Part shown: positions 1-5,512 of the stretch, one piece after another
Position numbering within the stretch: position 1 is the first letter of the stretch
How the letters are laid out: each line of letters opens with the position of its first letter
Source of the DNA: Alphaproteobacteria bacterium
GTDB lineage: Bacteria > Pseudomonadota > Alphaproteobacteria > UBA9219
Length of the DNA stretch: 6,803 nt
Direction of reading: 5' to 3'
Assembly: GCA_028716765.1 (NCBI GenBank)
Contig: JAQUPC010000058.1
Coordinates: 7,157-13,959, forward strand
Program-made: the position numbers and the translations under genes
Notes under the pieces: model-generated
Databases searched by the model: none
What the model saw: the letters and a program-made list of their open reading frames with translations, nothing else
Told to the model about the DNA's origin: nothing

Positions 1-34
1 GTTTCTGACGCACCAGCTGATTGATCGTAGGCAT
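1..34 (-). CDS. rpsL: 30S ribosomal protein S12, N-terminal fragment (cut by window edge)
   Basis: Reading leftwards from an ATG at 34-32, the 11 visible codons give MPTINQLVRQK, which matches the near-invariant start of bacterial ribosomal protein S12 (MPTINQLVR...). S12 sits at the decoding centre of the 30S subunit and is the classic streptomycin-resistance target. A Shine-Dalgarno-like GACGGAG lies a few bases upstream (about 40-46 on the plus strand, read in reverse). The gene continues beyond position 1, so nothing can be said about resistance positions or about rpsG/fusA downstream. It is divergent from rsmE. The fragment is short, but the S12 amino terminus is so conserved that the call is fairly safe. 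Confidence 0.85.
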   Translation of the reverse strand, partial: MPTINQLVRQK

Positions 35-149
35 CACAACTCCGTCTTTTGCGGCAACGCCCGCGGTTTCAAACCGTTTACGCCGCCAAATCTCAACAAC
101 ACAAACCCCACGCCAGAGCGCCCAGGGCATCTCCGTGTGGGAAACTTAC

Positions 150-296
150 TTACACCGTGCGACTCTGCTGATTTGCATCAGCCGTTACATCGCCACAGGC
201 TATGGCACTTTCGCGACATCCGGGACCGCGTTTAGACAGCATTTCGATTTGACGGCATACTTCGCCAACAAACCGGGATAACCGCCTCTGCGGCAT
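150..296 (-). CDS. Possible 48-residue upstream ORF in the rpsL leader
   Basis: On the minus strand an ATG at 296-294 is preceded by TGAGGA with a suitable 4-5 base spacing and opens 48 codons to a TAA at 152-150. The product begins MPQRRLSRFVGEVCRQIEML, has cysteines at residues 14, 27 and 34, and resembles nothing I recognise. It lies between the candidate rpsL promoter and the rpsL start, ending 115 bp before that ATG, so it would be read from the same transcript. It could be a leader peptide, a small protein or chance: a 48-codon frame in moderately GC-rich DNA is not rare. Only the ribosome binding site and its placement favour it. Confidence 0.25.
   Translation of the reverse strand: MPQRRLSRFVGEVCRQIEMLSKRGPGCRESAIACGDVTADANQQSRTV
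167..182 (-). other. RNA hairpin with GNRA-type loop in the rpsL leader
   Basis: The minus-strand RNA would form GCTGAT-GCAA-ATCAGC, a perfect 6-bp stem closed by a GCAA tetraloop. It lies inside the possible upstream ORF, just before its stop. A second small hairpin (CGGTT-TGA-AACCG, plus 64-76) sits about 30 bp before the rpsL ATG. Neither has a T tract, so they are not terminators. Whether they take part in ribosomal-protein autoregulation cannot be judged from one sequence. Confidence 0.3.
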
Positions 297-342
297 AGAT
301 CCTCAGATGGGTCTACCACCGGCCCCGAAAAGGCAGGCGCAT

Positions 343-371
343 ACTTAGGGTATTTAGGCAGGCCGCGTCAA
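343..371 (-). promoter_or_regulatory. Candidate promoter for the rpsL transcript
   Basis: Read on the minus strand, CTTGAC/TTGACG (-35, plus positions 366-371) is followed after 17 bp by CTAAGT (-10, 343-348). The -35 box is strong and the C-TTGAC form fits alphaproteobacterial housekeeping promoters; the -10 box is weak. If used, transcription would begin near 336 and leave a leader of about 300 nt before rpsL. No better-scoring pair was seen closer to rpsL. In many proteobacteria rpsL follows rpoC, but here the upstream neighbour is divergent, so a promoter of its own is required in this interval. Confidence 0.4.
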
Positions 372-400
372 GCGCAGATTAAAGCTTTCTTAAGGAGAAA

Positions 401-1219
401 ATGCGCTCATTTATAAAGACGGATGACCCGCGGCCTTTAGCCCGATTAGGATTAAGAATGTCCCGATCCAGTTTACCTCACGCGATCCCGCGCCTTTTTG
501 TCCCTGACGATCTGTCCGCCGGACAACATATTGCGTTAACTTCCAATCAAAACCACTATTTAAGCCATGTCATGCGCCTTCAAGAAGGTGATGCCGTGCG
601 CTTGTTTAACGGCCGCGACGGCGAATGGCGCGGCGCTCTTGGCTCCGCTCAAAACAAGAAACGCAGTGCCGGGATTCTCGTTCACGAACAAATGAGGCCG
701 CAACGGCCGGAGCCGGACTTGTGGCTTTGCTGCGCGCCCATCAAACGTGCGCATTTCGACAACATGATCATGAAAGCGGCTGAACTCGGCATAGCCCGCA
801 TTTGCCCCGTTTTGACGGCGCGGACGCAAGTGCGCGAGGTTAATATTGGGCATGCCCGCGCCATTGCCGTCGAAGCGGCCGAGCAATCGGAACGCCTGTC
901 TGTGCCTGATGTCAAAGCCCCGGTAACGCTTGAGAAAATGGCCGCCAAATGGCCCGAAGACCGCCTGCCAATTGTTTGCGCCGAGCACGGCCAAGCACGG
1001 CCAATTGGCGAAGCTTTTCTTGCTCTGGCCTCAAAAAACCCCTTGGAAGCGGCTTTTATGACTGGCCCTGAAGGCGGTTTTACCGTTGAAGAACTTGAAC
1101 TTTTGCGGGCTTTGCCGCGCGCCTTGCCCGTCCGCCTCGGCCCCCGCATCCTTCGGGCCGATACCGCCGCCATTGCCGTGATAGCCTGCTGGCAGGCTCT
1201 TGCGGGCGATTGGCGCTAA
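401..1219 (+). CDS. rsmE: 16S rRNA (uracil-1498-N3)-methyltransferase RsmE
   Basis: RsmE uses S-adenosylmethionine to methylate N3 of U1498 in helix 44 of 16S rRNA, near the decoding site of the 30S subunit. The protein shows the family layout: an N-terminal PUA-like part (RLFVPDDL, residues 31-38; HYLSHVMRL, 52-60), then the SPOUT knot domain with KAAELG (125-130), EQSER (161-165), the cofactor-loop motif TGPEGGF (221-227) and LGPRILRADTA (246-256). The longest frame gives 272 residues, from an ATG with TAAGGAG only 3 bases upstream. An in-frame ATG at 458, preceded by TAGGA at about 8 bases, gives 253 residues, closer to the usual length of about 245-250 and beginning right before the conserved RLFV block. 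The true start is therefore open. The gene is intact and followed after 25 bp by a same-strand gene. Confidence 0.93.
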   Translation: MRSFIKTDDPRPLARLGLRMSRSSLPHAIPRLFVPDDLSAGQHIALTSNQNHYLSHVMRLQEGDAVRLFNGRDGEWRGALGSAQNKKRSAGILVHEQMRPQRPEPDLWLCCAPIKRAHFDNMIMKAAELGIARICPVLTARTQVREVNIGHARAIAVEAAEQSERLSVPDVKAPVTLEKMAAKWPEDRLPIVCAEHGQARPIGEAFLALASKNPLEAAFMTGPEGGFTVEELELLRALPRALPVRLGPRILRADTAAIAVIACWQALAGDWR

Positions 1220-1244
1220 CCCCCCGTTATGTTAGGGTCAATCC

Positions 1245-1808
1245 ATGGCTGACCAACCCTCAGGCGGAAATACTTTTCAGATCCTGCGCGACATAGCGGC
1301 GCGTCTCGGGCTGGACAAACAAAAAAAAGAAGAACCTGCGGCGGCTCCCATTGACTCGGTGGAAACCGATCTTGAACAAGGACGGTTTCAGGTGCTGCCC
1401 TCAAACGCCCTCGACGAGGATTTCGCCAAGCGCGCTTCGACCGCAGGAAAATCGGCGAAAAACCCGAAAAAGAACAAGCTGGACGACATGGCGGCCGAAG
1501 TGCGGGTGACCGCCGACAACTACCGCCAGATGTACCTCGACCAGCGCGTTCATGAAGAGGCGATGACCGGAGAAAAAGAAAAGGAGATGCAGGCCGCCAA
1601 AGCGAAGGCGCTCAAGGACGCCAACAAGGCGGCGCAGGAAAAGAAAGCCGCCGACGATTACCGCTACCGGGCCCGCGAATTGCAAAACAAGATCGGCTGG
1701 TGGAAACAGCAATCCGGCCTCGGGCAATACGACGATTCAACGATCAATGCCGCGATCGACACCCTTCAGGGCGAATTGGGCGGTATTCCGCAAGTTTACT
1801 GGCCCTAG
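1245..1808 (+). CDS. Hypothetical charged coiled-coil protein, 187 residues
   Basis: I do not recognise this protein. Residues 1-25 hold a short predicted helix (TFQILRDIAARLGLDKQ). Residues 26-80 are low in complexity and rich in K, E, A and P. Residues 82-150 are a long Lys/Glu/Ala/Gln-rich helix that looks like a coiled coil (AAEVRVTADNYRQMYL through RYRARELQNKI). It ends in an aromatic tail with IGWWKQ (150-155) and PQVYWP (182-187). There is no signal peptide, membrane segment or cysteine, so it is probably cytoplasmic and perhaps a scaffold or partner protein. The ATG lies 25 bp after the rsmE stop with a weak TTAGGG site upstream, consistent with co-transcription. Its TAG lies inside a candidate terminator. 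The clean reading frame and the organised length argue that it is a real gene. Confidence 0.75.
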   Translation: MADQPSGGNTFQILRDIAARLGLDKQKKEEPAAAPIDSVETDLEQGRFQVLPSNALDEDFAKRASTAGKSAKNPKKNKLDDMAAEVRVTADNYRQMYLDQRVHEEAMTGEKEKEMQAAKAKALKDANKAAQEKKAADDYRYRARELQNKIGWWKQQSGLGQYDDSTINAAIDTLQGELGGIPQVYWP

Positions 1809-1830
1809 GCGGATTGCCGCGAGGCTTTTT
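1804..1830 (+). terminator. Possible rho-independent terminator after the coiled-coil gene
   Basis: CCT-A-GGC (1804-1810) can pair with GCC...AGG (1816-1824) around a GGATT loop with a small internal bulge, followed by C and five T (1826-1830). The stem is short and imperfect, and it overlaps the stop codon of the coiled-coil gene. It would close an rsmE-coiled-coil transcript before the hydrolase gene. Moderate to low confidence because of the bulge. Confidence 0.4.
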
Positions 1831-1932
1831 CCTTCCGGAAAATCCCGCCTTAATATGCTTTTTTAATTGCTTTCACGGCCGGCGATTATTATCGATCCGT
1901 TGTTCATTAATAAAATCTACGGACCTGTTTTT

Positions 1933-2604
1933 ATGACACCCCGTTTCCCCGCCGTGCATTGCGCCATAGACGTTCAGGACAGATTTATCCGGGATTTGTT
2001 TCCGGAGCGCAGAAAATATTTTCCTGCCGCCATAAGGGTCTTTGCCGACGCCCTCAAGGAAATCGGCATTCCGACGATTTGGGTGGTATGGAACAGGCAG
2101 GGCGAGTTCGAGTTTTATACGCATTTACTGCATTCTTGGGATTCCCTGCCAACCTTGCTCCCCAGCCTTTCGCTCCGTCAATCTCTCGTCCGCGCCGATG
2201 AGGATATCTATACAAGAGGCCACGACAACGCGTTCCATTGGCCCTTTCTGGGAAATGTCATCAGGCAGCAATACAACGCCAACACCGTTCTGATCACGGG
2301 CATGAACTCTTCCGTCTGCGTTGCGAAAAGCGCGGCGGGAGCCATCGGGGAAAATTTGGGATGCTACGTAATCTATGATCTCCTTGCCGACTCAAGCGAA
2401 GATCATCATGAAAAATTTTCCGGCGGCGATCCGTTGTTCCACAAAGAGCTCGTCGGCAATGCCCTTGGAAACGCTTTTATCCGGAACGCGCCGCATCTTG
2501 AATTCGTTCAAAGCCGGACGTTCCTGAATTCCTTCTGTGACGCGCCGGAACTGTCCCCTTTCAACGGAGGACGCGGAAGATATTCCATGACGTTCGGCCT
2601 CTAG
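1933..2604 (+). CDS. Isochorismatase-like cysteine hydrolase
   Basis: This belongs to the isochorismatase-like superfamily (nicotinamidase, N-carbamoylsarcosine amidase, isochorismatase), which normally hydrolyses amides or ethers with an Asp-Lys-Cys triad in a Rossmann-like fold. From the ATG at 1933 (223 residues) the first strand and catalytic Asp are visible in CAIDVQDRF (D13). The nucleophile segment is VLITGMNSSVCVAKSAAGA (C129), followed by YVIYDLLADSS (147-155). The segment that usually carries the Lys reads YTRGHDNAF, with Arg95 in its place. A frame extension from TTG at 1867 adds 22 unconserved residues, so I prefer the ATG, with ACGGA about 9 bases upstream. An AT-rich stretch (1850-1930) with a TAAAAT box at 1911 could hold its promoter, but no good -35 is seen. 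About 35 C-terminal residues extend past the usual fold. The substrate is unknown. Confidence 0.85.
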   Translation: MTPRFPAVHCAIDVQDRFIRDLFPERRKYFPAAIRVFADALKEIGIPTIWVVWNRQGEFEFYTHLLHSWDSLPTLLPSLSLRQSLVRADEDIYTRGHDNAFHWPFLGNVIRQQYNANTVLITGMNSSVCVAKSAAGAIGENLGCYVIYDLLADSSEDHHEKFSGGDPLFHKELVGNALGNAFIRNAPHLEFVQSRTFLNSFCDAPELSPFNGGRGRYSMTFGL

Positions 2605-2619
2605 CTTTCAGGGACAGGC

Positions 2620-4062
2620 CTATTCGCCCATGCGCCCCGCGCCGCCGACCGTCATGCCCTCAAGCCTCAACGTCGGCTGGCCGACGCCGACGGGCACGCT
2701 CTGGCCGTTTTTGCCGCAGGAGCCGATGCCGCCGTCGAGCTGCGTGTCGTTGCCGATCATCGTGATGCGCTTGAGAACGTCGAAGCCCGTGCCCACCAGA
2801 GAAGCGCCTTTCAAAGGCCTGCCTAATTTTCCGTTTTCGATTTCATAGGCCTCGGTCGCGGAAAACACGAATTTGCCCGAGGTGATATCCACCTGCCCGC
2901 CGCCGAAATCGGCGGCGTAGATTCCCTTTTTCACCGAGGCGATGATTTCGCCGTGGCTCGTCGCGCCCGGACGCATGATCGTGTTGGTCATGCGCGGATA
3001 GGGCTGGCTGGCGAAGCTTTCGCGCCGCCCGTTCCCCGTAGGCTTCATGCCCATCAGCCGCGCGTTCATTCGGTCCTGCATATAGCCGGTCAGCACGCCG
3101 TCTTCGATCAGCGTCGTGCATTGCGAAGGCGTGCCTTCGTCGTCGACCGTGATCGACCCGCGCCGCGCTTCAAGCGTGCCGTCGTCGACGATCGTCACGC
3201 CCTTGGCGGCGACCATTTGCCCCATCAAGCCGCAAAACGCGGAACTTTTCTTGCGGTTGAAATCGCCTTCGAGGCCGTGGCCGATGGCTTCGTGCAAAAG
3301 CACGGCGGGCCAGCCGGGGCCGAGCACCACGGTCATCTCGCCCGCCGGAGCGTCCACGGCATCCAGATTGACGAGCGCCTTGCGCAAGGCTTCGTCAGCC
3401 ATTTTTTGCCATTCGGCGGGATCGAACCAGCGCGCGTATTCAAGCCGCCCGCCGCCGCCCGTGCCGCCCGCCTCGAGCCTGTCGCCGTCGCGCGCCACGA
3501 CCGATATGTTGAGCTTTACGAGCGGACGAATGTCCGCCACGCGCCAATCTCCGGCGCCGATGATCTGTATCGCCTGCCAGCTTGCGCCCAGCGAAACGCT
3601 GACCTGATGCACGCGCGGATCCTTGCCGCGCACATAGCCGTCGATGTCCTGAAGCAGCCGTATTTTTTCTTCGAAGCTTTTTCCGGGCAGAGGATTCGCG
3701 TCTTCATACAAATGCCGGTTGGTGCCCTGCGGCGGCAACGCCATCGTGCCCGCGTGGCCGCCCTTGACGGCCTGAACCGTGGCGGCGGCGCGCCGGATCG
3801 CCGCTTCGCTAAGTTCGGCGGCATGGGCATAGCCCACCGTCTCGCCCGCCACGGCGCGCAGGCCGAAGCCCTGCGAGGAATCGAAACTCGCGCCCCTCAA
3901 CTTGCCGTCGTCCCAGACGAAGCCTTCGGATTGATGATATTCCAGAAACAGTTCGCCGTCGTCGGCACCCGCGAGCGCATCTTTGACGATACGCTCCACG
4001 GCGGCGCGATCCATGCCGGTTTGATCGAAAAACAGTTTGTCGGTTTGGGGGAGAGAGGACAT
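2620..4062 (-). CDS. tldD: Metalloprotease TldD
   Basis: TldD is the zinc-bearing subunit of the TldD/TldE (PmbA) peptidase, known from E. coli for cleaving the microcin B17 leader and degrading the antitoxin CcdA; in most bacteria the natural substrates are unknown. The 480-residue length equals the family norm. Visible marks are the N-terminal VWDDGKLRG and GFGLRAVAGETVGYAH blocks (49-80), the zinc motif HEAIGHGLEGD (H257-E258, H262), the central YPRMTNT and GIYAADFGGGQVD blocks, and the C-terminal GSCGKNGQ (447-454), whose Cys449 is the expected additional metal ligand. The ATG at 4062-4060 has only a weak AAGAG-type site. Its stop lies 15 bp from that of the hydrolase gene, so the two converge. 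No tldE/pmbA partner is present here; in many genomes it is encoded elsewhere. The gene is intact and strongly GC-rich at third positions, which is why long antisense frames exist. Confidence 0.97.
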   Translation of the reverse strand: MSSLPQTDKLFFDQTGMDRAAVERIVKDALAGADDGELFLEYHQSEGFVWDDGKLRGASFDSSQGFGLRAVAGETVGYAHAAELSEAAIRRAAATVQAVKGGHAGTMALPPQGTNRHLYEDANPLPGKSFEEKIRLLQDIDGYVRGKDPRVHQVSVSLGASWQAIQIIGAGDWRVADIRPLVKLNISVVARDGDRLEAGGTGGGGRLEYARWFDPAEWQKMADEALRKALVNLDAVDAPAGEMTVVLGPGWPAVLLHEAIGHGLEGDFNRKKSSAFCGLMGQMVAAKGVTIVDDGTLEARRGSITVDDEGTPSQCTTLIEDGVLTGYMQDRMNARLMGMKPTGNGRRESFASQPYPRMTNTIMRPGATSHGEIIASVKKGIYAADFGGGQVDITSGKFVFSATEAYEIENGKLGRPLKGASLVGTGFDVLKRITMIGNDTQLDGGIGSCGKNGQSVPVGVGQPTLRLEGMTVGGAGRMGE

Positions 4063-4103
4063 GGGCTCTTTTCTCTAAGGCCTTATCGGCGGCGGACGAA
4101 GGG

Positions 4104-4132
4104 AATATGGGAGCGGCGCGGCGGAAAAGCAA
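4104..4132 (-). promoter_or_regulatory. Weak candidate promoter for tldD
   Basis: On the minus strand TTGCTT (4127-4132) and CATATT (4104-4109) are separated by 17 bp, about 40 bp before the tldD start. Each box matches the consensus only partly, so this is a guess from spacing and position. Confidence 0.25.
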
Positions 4133-4168
4133 TCGGCGGTATTCCCCCTTGCCCGGCTTAGGAGAGCG

Positions 4169-4205
4169 CCTGTTTTCTCCTGTTATTCACCTGTTATATC
4201 AGGTG
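4169..4205 (+). repeat. Three phased CCTGTTWT repeats plus an inverted CAGGTG
   Basis: CCTGTTTT (4169-4176), CCTGTTAT (4179-4186) and CCTGTTAT (4190-4197) recur at 10 and 11 bp, one helical turn each, so all face the same side of the DNA. The last copy is part of CACCTG-TTATAT-CAGGTG (4188-4205), a 6-bp inverted repeat. TG-T-TATATC (4192-4200) also reads as an extended -10 element on the plus strand. Phasing of this kind is typical of a protein-binding array next to a promoter; the protein is unknown. It lies between tldD (divergent) and the terminator at 4242. Confidence 0.45.
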
Positions 4206-4241
4206 TTAACCATGTTTTTGCAACGCCCGGCATGCCCCGGC

Positions 4242-4265
4242 GGCCTTTCGCGAAAGGCCTTTTTT
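4242..4265 (+). terminator. Strong rho-independent terminator with no upstream gene
   Basis: GGCCTTTCGCGAAAGGCC (4242-4259) is a perfect 18-base palindrome giving a 7-bp stem with a CGCG loop, followed directly by six T (4260-4265) and more T-rich sequence. It works on the plus strand only; the reverse strand lacks a T tract after the stem. The nearest plus-strand gene upstream ends at 2604 and tldD between them runs the other way. It therefore either ends a short non-coding RNA starting near 4207, shields the block to its right, or is a remnant of a lost gene. Confidence 0.85.
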
Positions 4266-4301
4266 CATTTTTCAGGATACACCGAACCGCCCGCCCGATC
4301 A

Positions 4302-4315
4302 AGGAATATATTCCT
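4302..4315. repeat. Perfect 14-bp palindrome
   Basis: AGGAATATATTCCT reads the same on both strands and sits in an AT-rich, gene-free stretch about 40 bp after the terminator. It has the size and symmetry of a dimer-binding operator, but it is about 165 bp from the nearest clear promoter box, so its role is open. It could also form a short hairpin before ATTTT. Confidence 0.4.
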
Positions 4316-4440
4316 ATTTTGGAGGATGGTCTTTTGAGCTTGCTCCCTCCGTCATCATGCTTGCTGTTATTCCAGGCGTGAGGCGAAAGAAAAATTTTCT
4401 GTGGCTTAAGAATTCATAAAGCATAGATTTTTGCGTCTCG

Positions 4441-4477
4441 TTGCCAATAACGGGTAAGTTCCTCCCTATAATGGGTA
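4441..4477 (+). promoter_or_regulatory. Promoter with perfect TATAAT box and 21-bp spaced direct repeats
   Basis: A consensus -10 box TATAAT lies at 4467-4472. The best -35-like sequence, TTGCCA at 4441-4446, is 20 bp away, too far for an ordinary promoter. ATAACGGGTA (4447-4456) and ATAATGGGTA (4468-4477) are 9/10 identical and 21 bp apart, exactly two helical turns; the first covers the region where a -35 box should be and the second overlaps the -10. This suggests regulation by a protein binding the two copies. A start near 4479 would give a leader of about 94 nt for the gene at 4573. Confidence 0.5.
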
Positions 4478-4529
4478 GATTAACGCTTTATAAACCATTG
4501 ATTTTCCTAATTAGTTTCATGCCCGCCCT

Positions 4530-4551
4530 GTAAAATGGTTTCATATTTTAC
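4530..4551 (+). other. Leader hairpin just upstream of the ribosome binding site
   Basis: GTAAAAT (4530-4536) and ATTTTAC (4545-4551) form a 7-bp AT-rich stem with an 8-base loop. It ends 9 bases before the AGGGTG Shine-Dalgarno site of the gene at 4573. It is too weak and too poor in following T to be a terminator. It may only be chance in AT-rich DNA. Confidence 0.3.
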
Positions 4552-4572
4552 TGCATTTTTAGGGTGAGCATT

Positions 4573-5283
4573 ATGACCGATATTCAGAAACAACTGGCGG
4601 AATATGAGCGCCTCATCGATGCAAAAAATCAGGAGCTTTTGAAAAAGCAGAATGCTGTTCATGCTTTTATCGACACAGAACACAAAGCTAGAGAAACCAA
4701 AAAATATCAAAAAGAAATCAGGAAAACGGCAACCGGGATCAATGACTTTATCATTTTGCTTATAAAGACCAAGGCCGCTTCCGGTCAATTCAAGGAACAA
4801 GCAGAAAAATTGTGCGCGAAAGGCATGGGGCTCAACGGACTTGTACGGGATATAAGCCAAGCGTTAGACGGAGACTTGATACAAAGGCAGCATACAGAAA
4901 CGGTCGATTTAGTAAAAATCGCAGGCGTTGTTGCGGGGCTGGCCGCTGCGGCGGTTACCATAGCAAAAAGCACGTTTGATCCTCATTCTGCATATGGAAC
5001 AACGGAGGCCTCAGCCGGGGCTTCTTTGGGTATCGCCGTTGCCATTCATAAGAAAATAGGCAACGCTTTTAGAAGGGCGGCCAAAACTATATGTGCGGCG
5101 TCTAAAAAAGCGGGAAACATTTTCGCGGTTTATTATGCAAAAGAAAAAACAAAAGAAATTGGAGGGAAGGTAATCAGGATTTTTCAATACGGGAAAACGC
5201 GATCAACCTATGCTGTTCCACAGCCTGTACGCACAGCAAAAGCGGGAAGAAGGGAGAATAAAGGAAAGAAGCTAAAAACATGA
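4573..5283 (+). CDS. Unrecognised 236-residue protein: coiled coil, hydrophobic centre, basic tail
   Basis: I do not recognise the family. I chose the ATG at 4573 because AGGGTG lies 6 bases upstream; a GTG at 4564 would overlap that site. Residues 1-52 are a charged, heptad-like helix (IQKQLAEYERLIDAKNQ). Residues 53-112 are mixed helix with a single Cys81. Residues 114-131 (VKIAGVVAGLAAAAVTIA) and about 145-158 (ASAGASLGIAVAI) are Gly/Ala-rich hydrophobic stretches that could enter a membrane as a hairpin. From 160 on the chain is strongly basic, ending in RRENKGKKLKT. There is no cleavable signal peptide. The base composition is AT-richer than tldD and cckA, pointing to foreign or fast-evolving DNA. 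Its stop is 3 bp from that of a convergent 56-codon gene. A secreted or membrane-active protein is possible but is pure inference. Confidence 0.75.
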   Translation: MTDIQKQLAEYERLIDAKNQELLKKQNAVHAFIDTEHKARETKKYQKEIRKTATGINDFIILLIKTKAASGQFKEQAEKLCAKGMGLNGLVRDISQALDGDLIQRQHTETVDLVKIAGVVAGLAAAAVTIAKSTFDPHSAYGTTEASAGASLGIAVAIHKKIGNAFRRAAKTICAASKKAGNIFAVYYAKEKTKEIGGKVIRIFQYGKTRSTYAVPQPVRTAKAGRRENKGKKLKT

Positions 5284-5286
5284 TAG

Positions 5287-5457
5287 TTATTTGGGCTCTG
5301 ATTTTGGCAGATCGACGTTTTTAATGCCCTTGAACGGTTCAACTGGTTTGTCCGAACTGCCATACCTTCTGCTTCCAATTTTCCAAAGCTCTCTTATGCC
5401 AAGGCCGCCAAGGATAACCCACGGCGTTACTTTGATGGCTGTTTCGACAATATCCAT
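5287..5457 (-). CDS. Small 56-residue protein with hydrophobic N-terminal half
   Basis: On the minus strand an ATG at 5457-5455, with AAGGGG 6 bases upstream, opens 56 codons to a TAA at 5289-5287. The product starts MDIVETAIKVTPWVILGGLG, continues IRELWKIGSRRYGSSDKP and ends KSEPK. Residues 7-20 are hydrophobic and Gly-rich and could form a short membrane helix with the basic part (KIGSRR) on the cytoplasmic side. A well-spaced promoter lies just upstream, so all parts of a transcription unit are present. It was probably missed by length cut-offs. It converges with the 236-residue gene (3-bp gap), and the overlap of their 3' transcripts may matter. No family recognised. The opposite strand is also open here (5291-5476) but lacks a ribosome binding site. 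Confidence 0.7.
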   Translation of the reverse strand: MDIVETAIKVTPWVILGGLGIRELWKIGSRRYGSSDKPVEPFKGIKNVDLPKSEPK

Positions 5458-5483
5458 AATGGGCCCCTTAGAATGACGCGAAC

Positions 5484-5512
5484 ATTATGCCCCCTTTTAT
5501 CGAAATCCTCAA
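5484..5512 (-). promoter_or_regulatory. Promoter of the 56-residue gene
   Basis: On the minus strand TTGAGG (-35, 5507-5512) and CATAAT (-10, 5484-5489) are separated by exactly 17 bp. Transcription would start near 5477, about 20 nt before the ATG, with the AAGGGG ribosome binding site in between. A 5-bp inverted repeat ACGGC-TGTTG-GCCGT (5512-5526) abuts the -35 box and could be an operator half. Confidence 0.6.

Noticed and set aside
21..281. 86-codon plus-strand frame at the left edge
   Set aside because: It overlaps the rpsL start and leader on the opposite strand, has no ribosome binding site and no recognisable domain.
249..281. TTGACG at 249 as a -35 box for rsmE
   Set aside because: No -10-like hexamer lies at 16-18 bp; the nearest candidate is 21 bp away.
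1867..1932. TTG start extending the hydrolase by 22 residues
   Set aside because: The added residues are not part of the family fold, lie in the AT-rich promoter-like region, and an ATG at 1933 sits at the usual distance before the catalytic Asp.
2953..4161. 402-codon plus-strand frame opposite tldD
   Set aside because: It is a mirror of the GC-rich tldD coding sequence: Arg/Ala/His-rich composition and no family motifs, while tldD is full length and conserved.
4107..4337. 76-codon plus-strand frame across the tldD upstream region
   Set aside because: It reads straight through the strong terminator at 4242-4265, lacks a ribosome binding site and has a low-complexity product.
4314..4424. 36-codon minus-strand frame (starts MLYEFLSHRKFFF)
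   Set aside because: No good ribosome binding site or promoter, and it ends in the 14-bp palindrome; length is within chance for AT-rich DNA.
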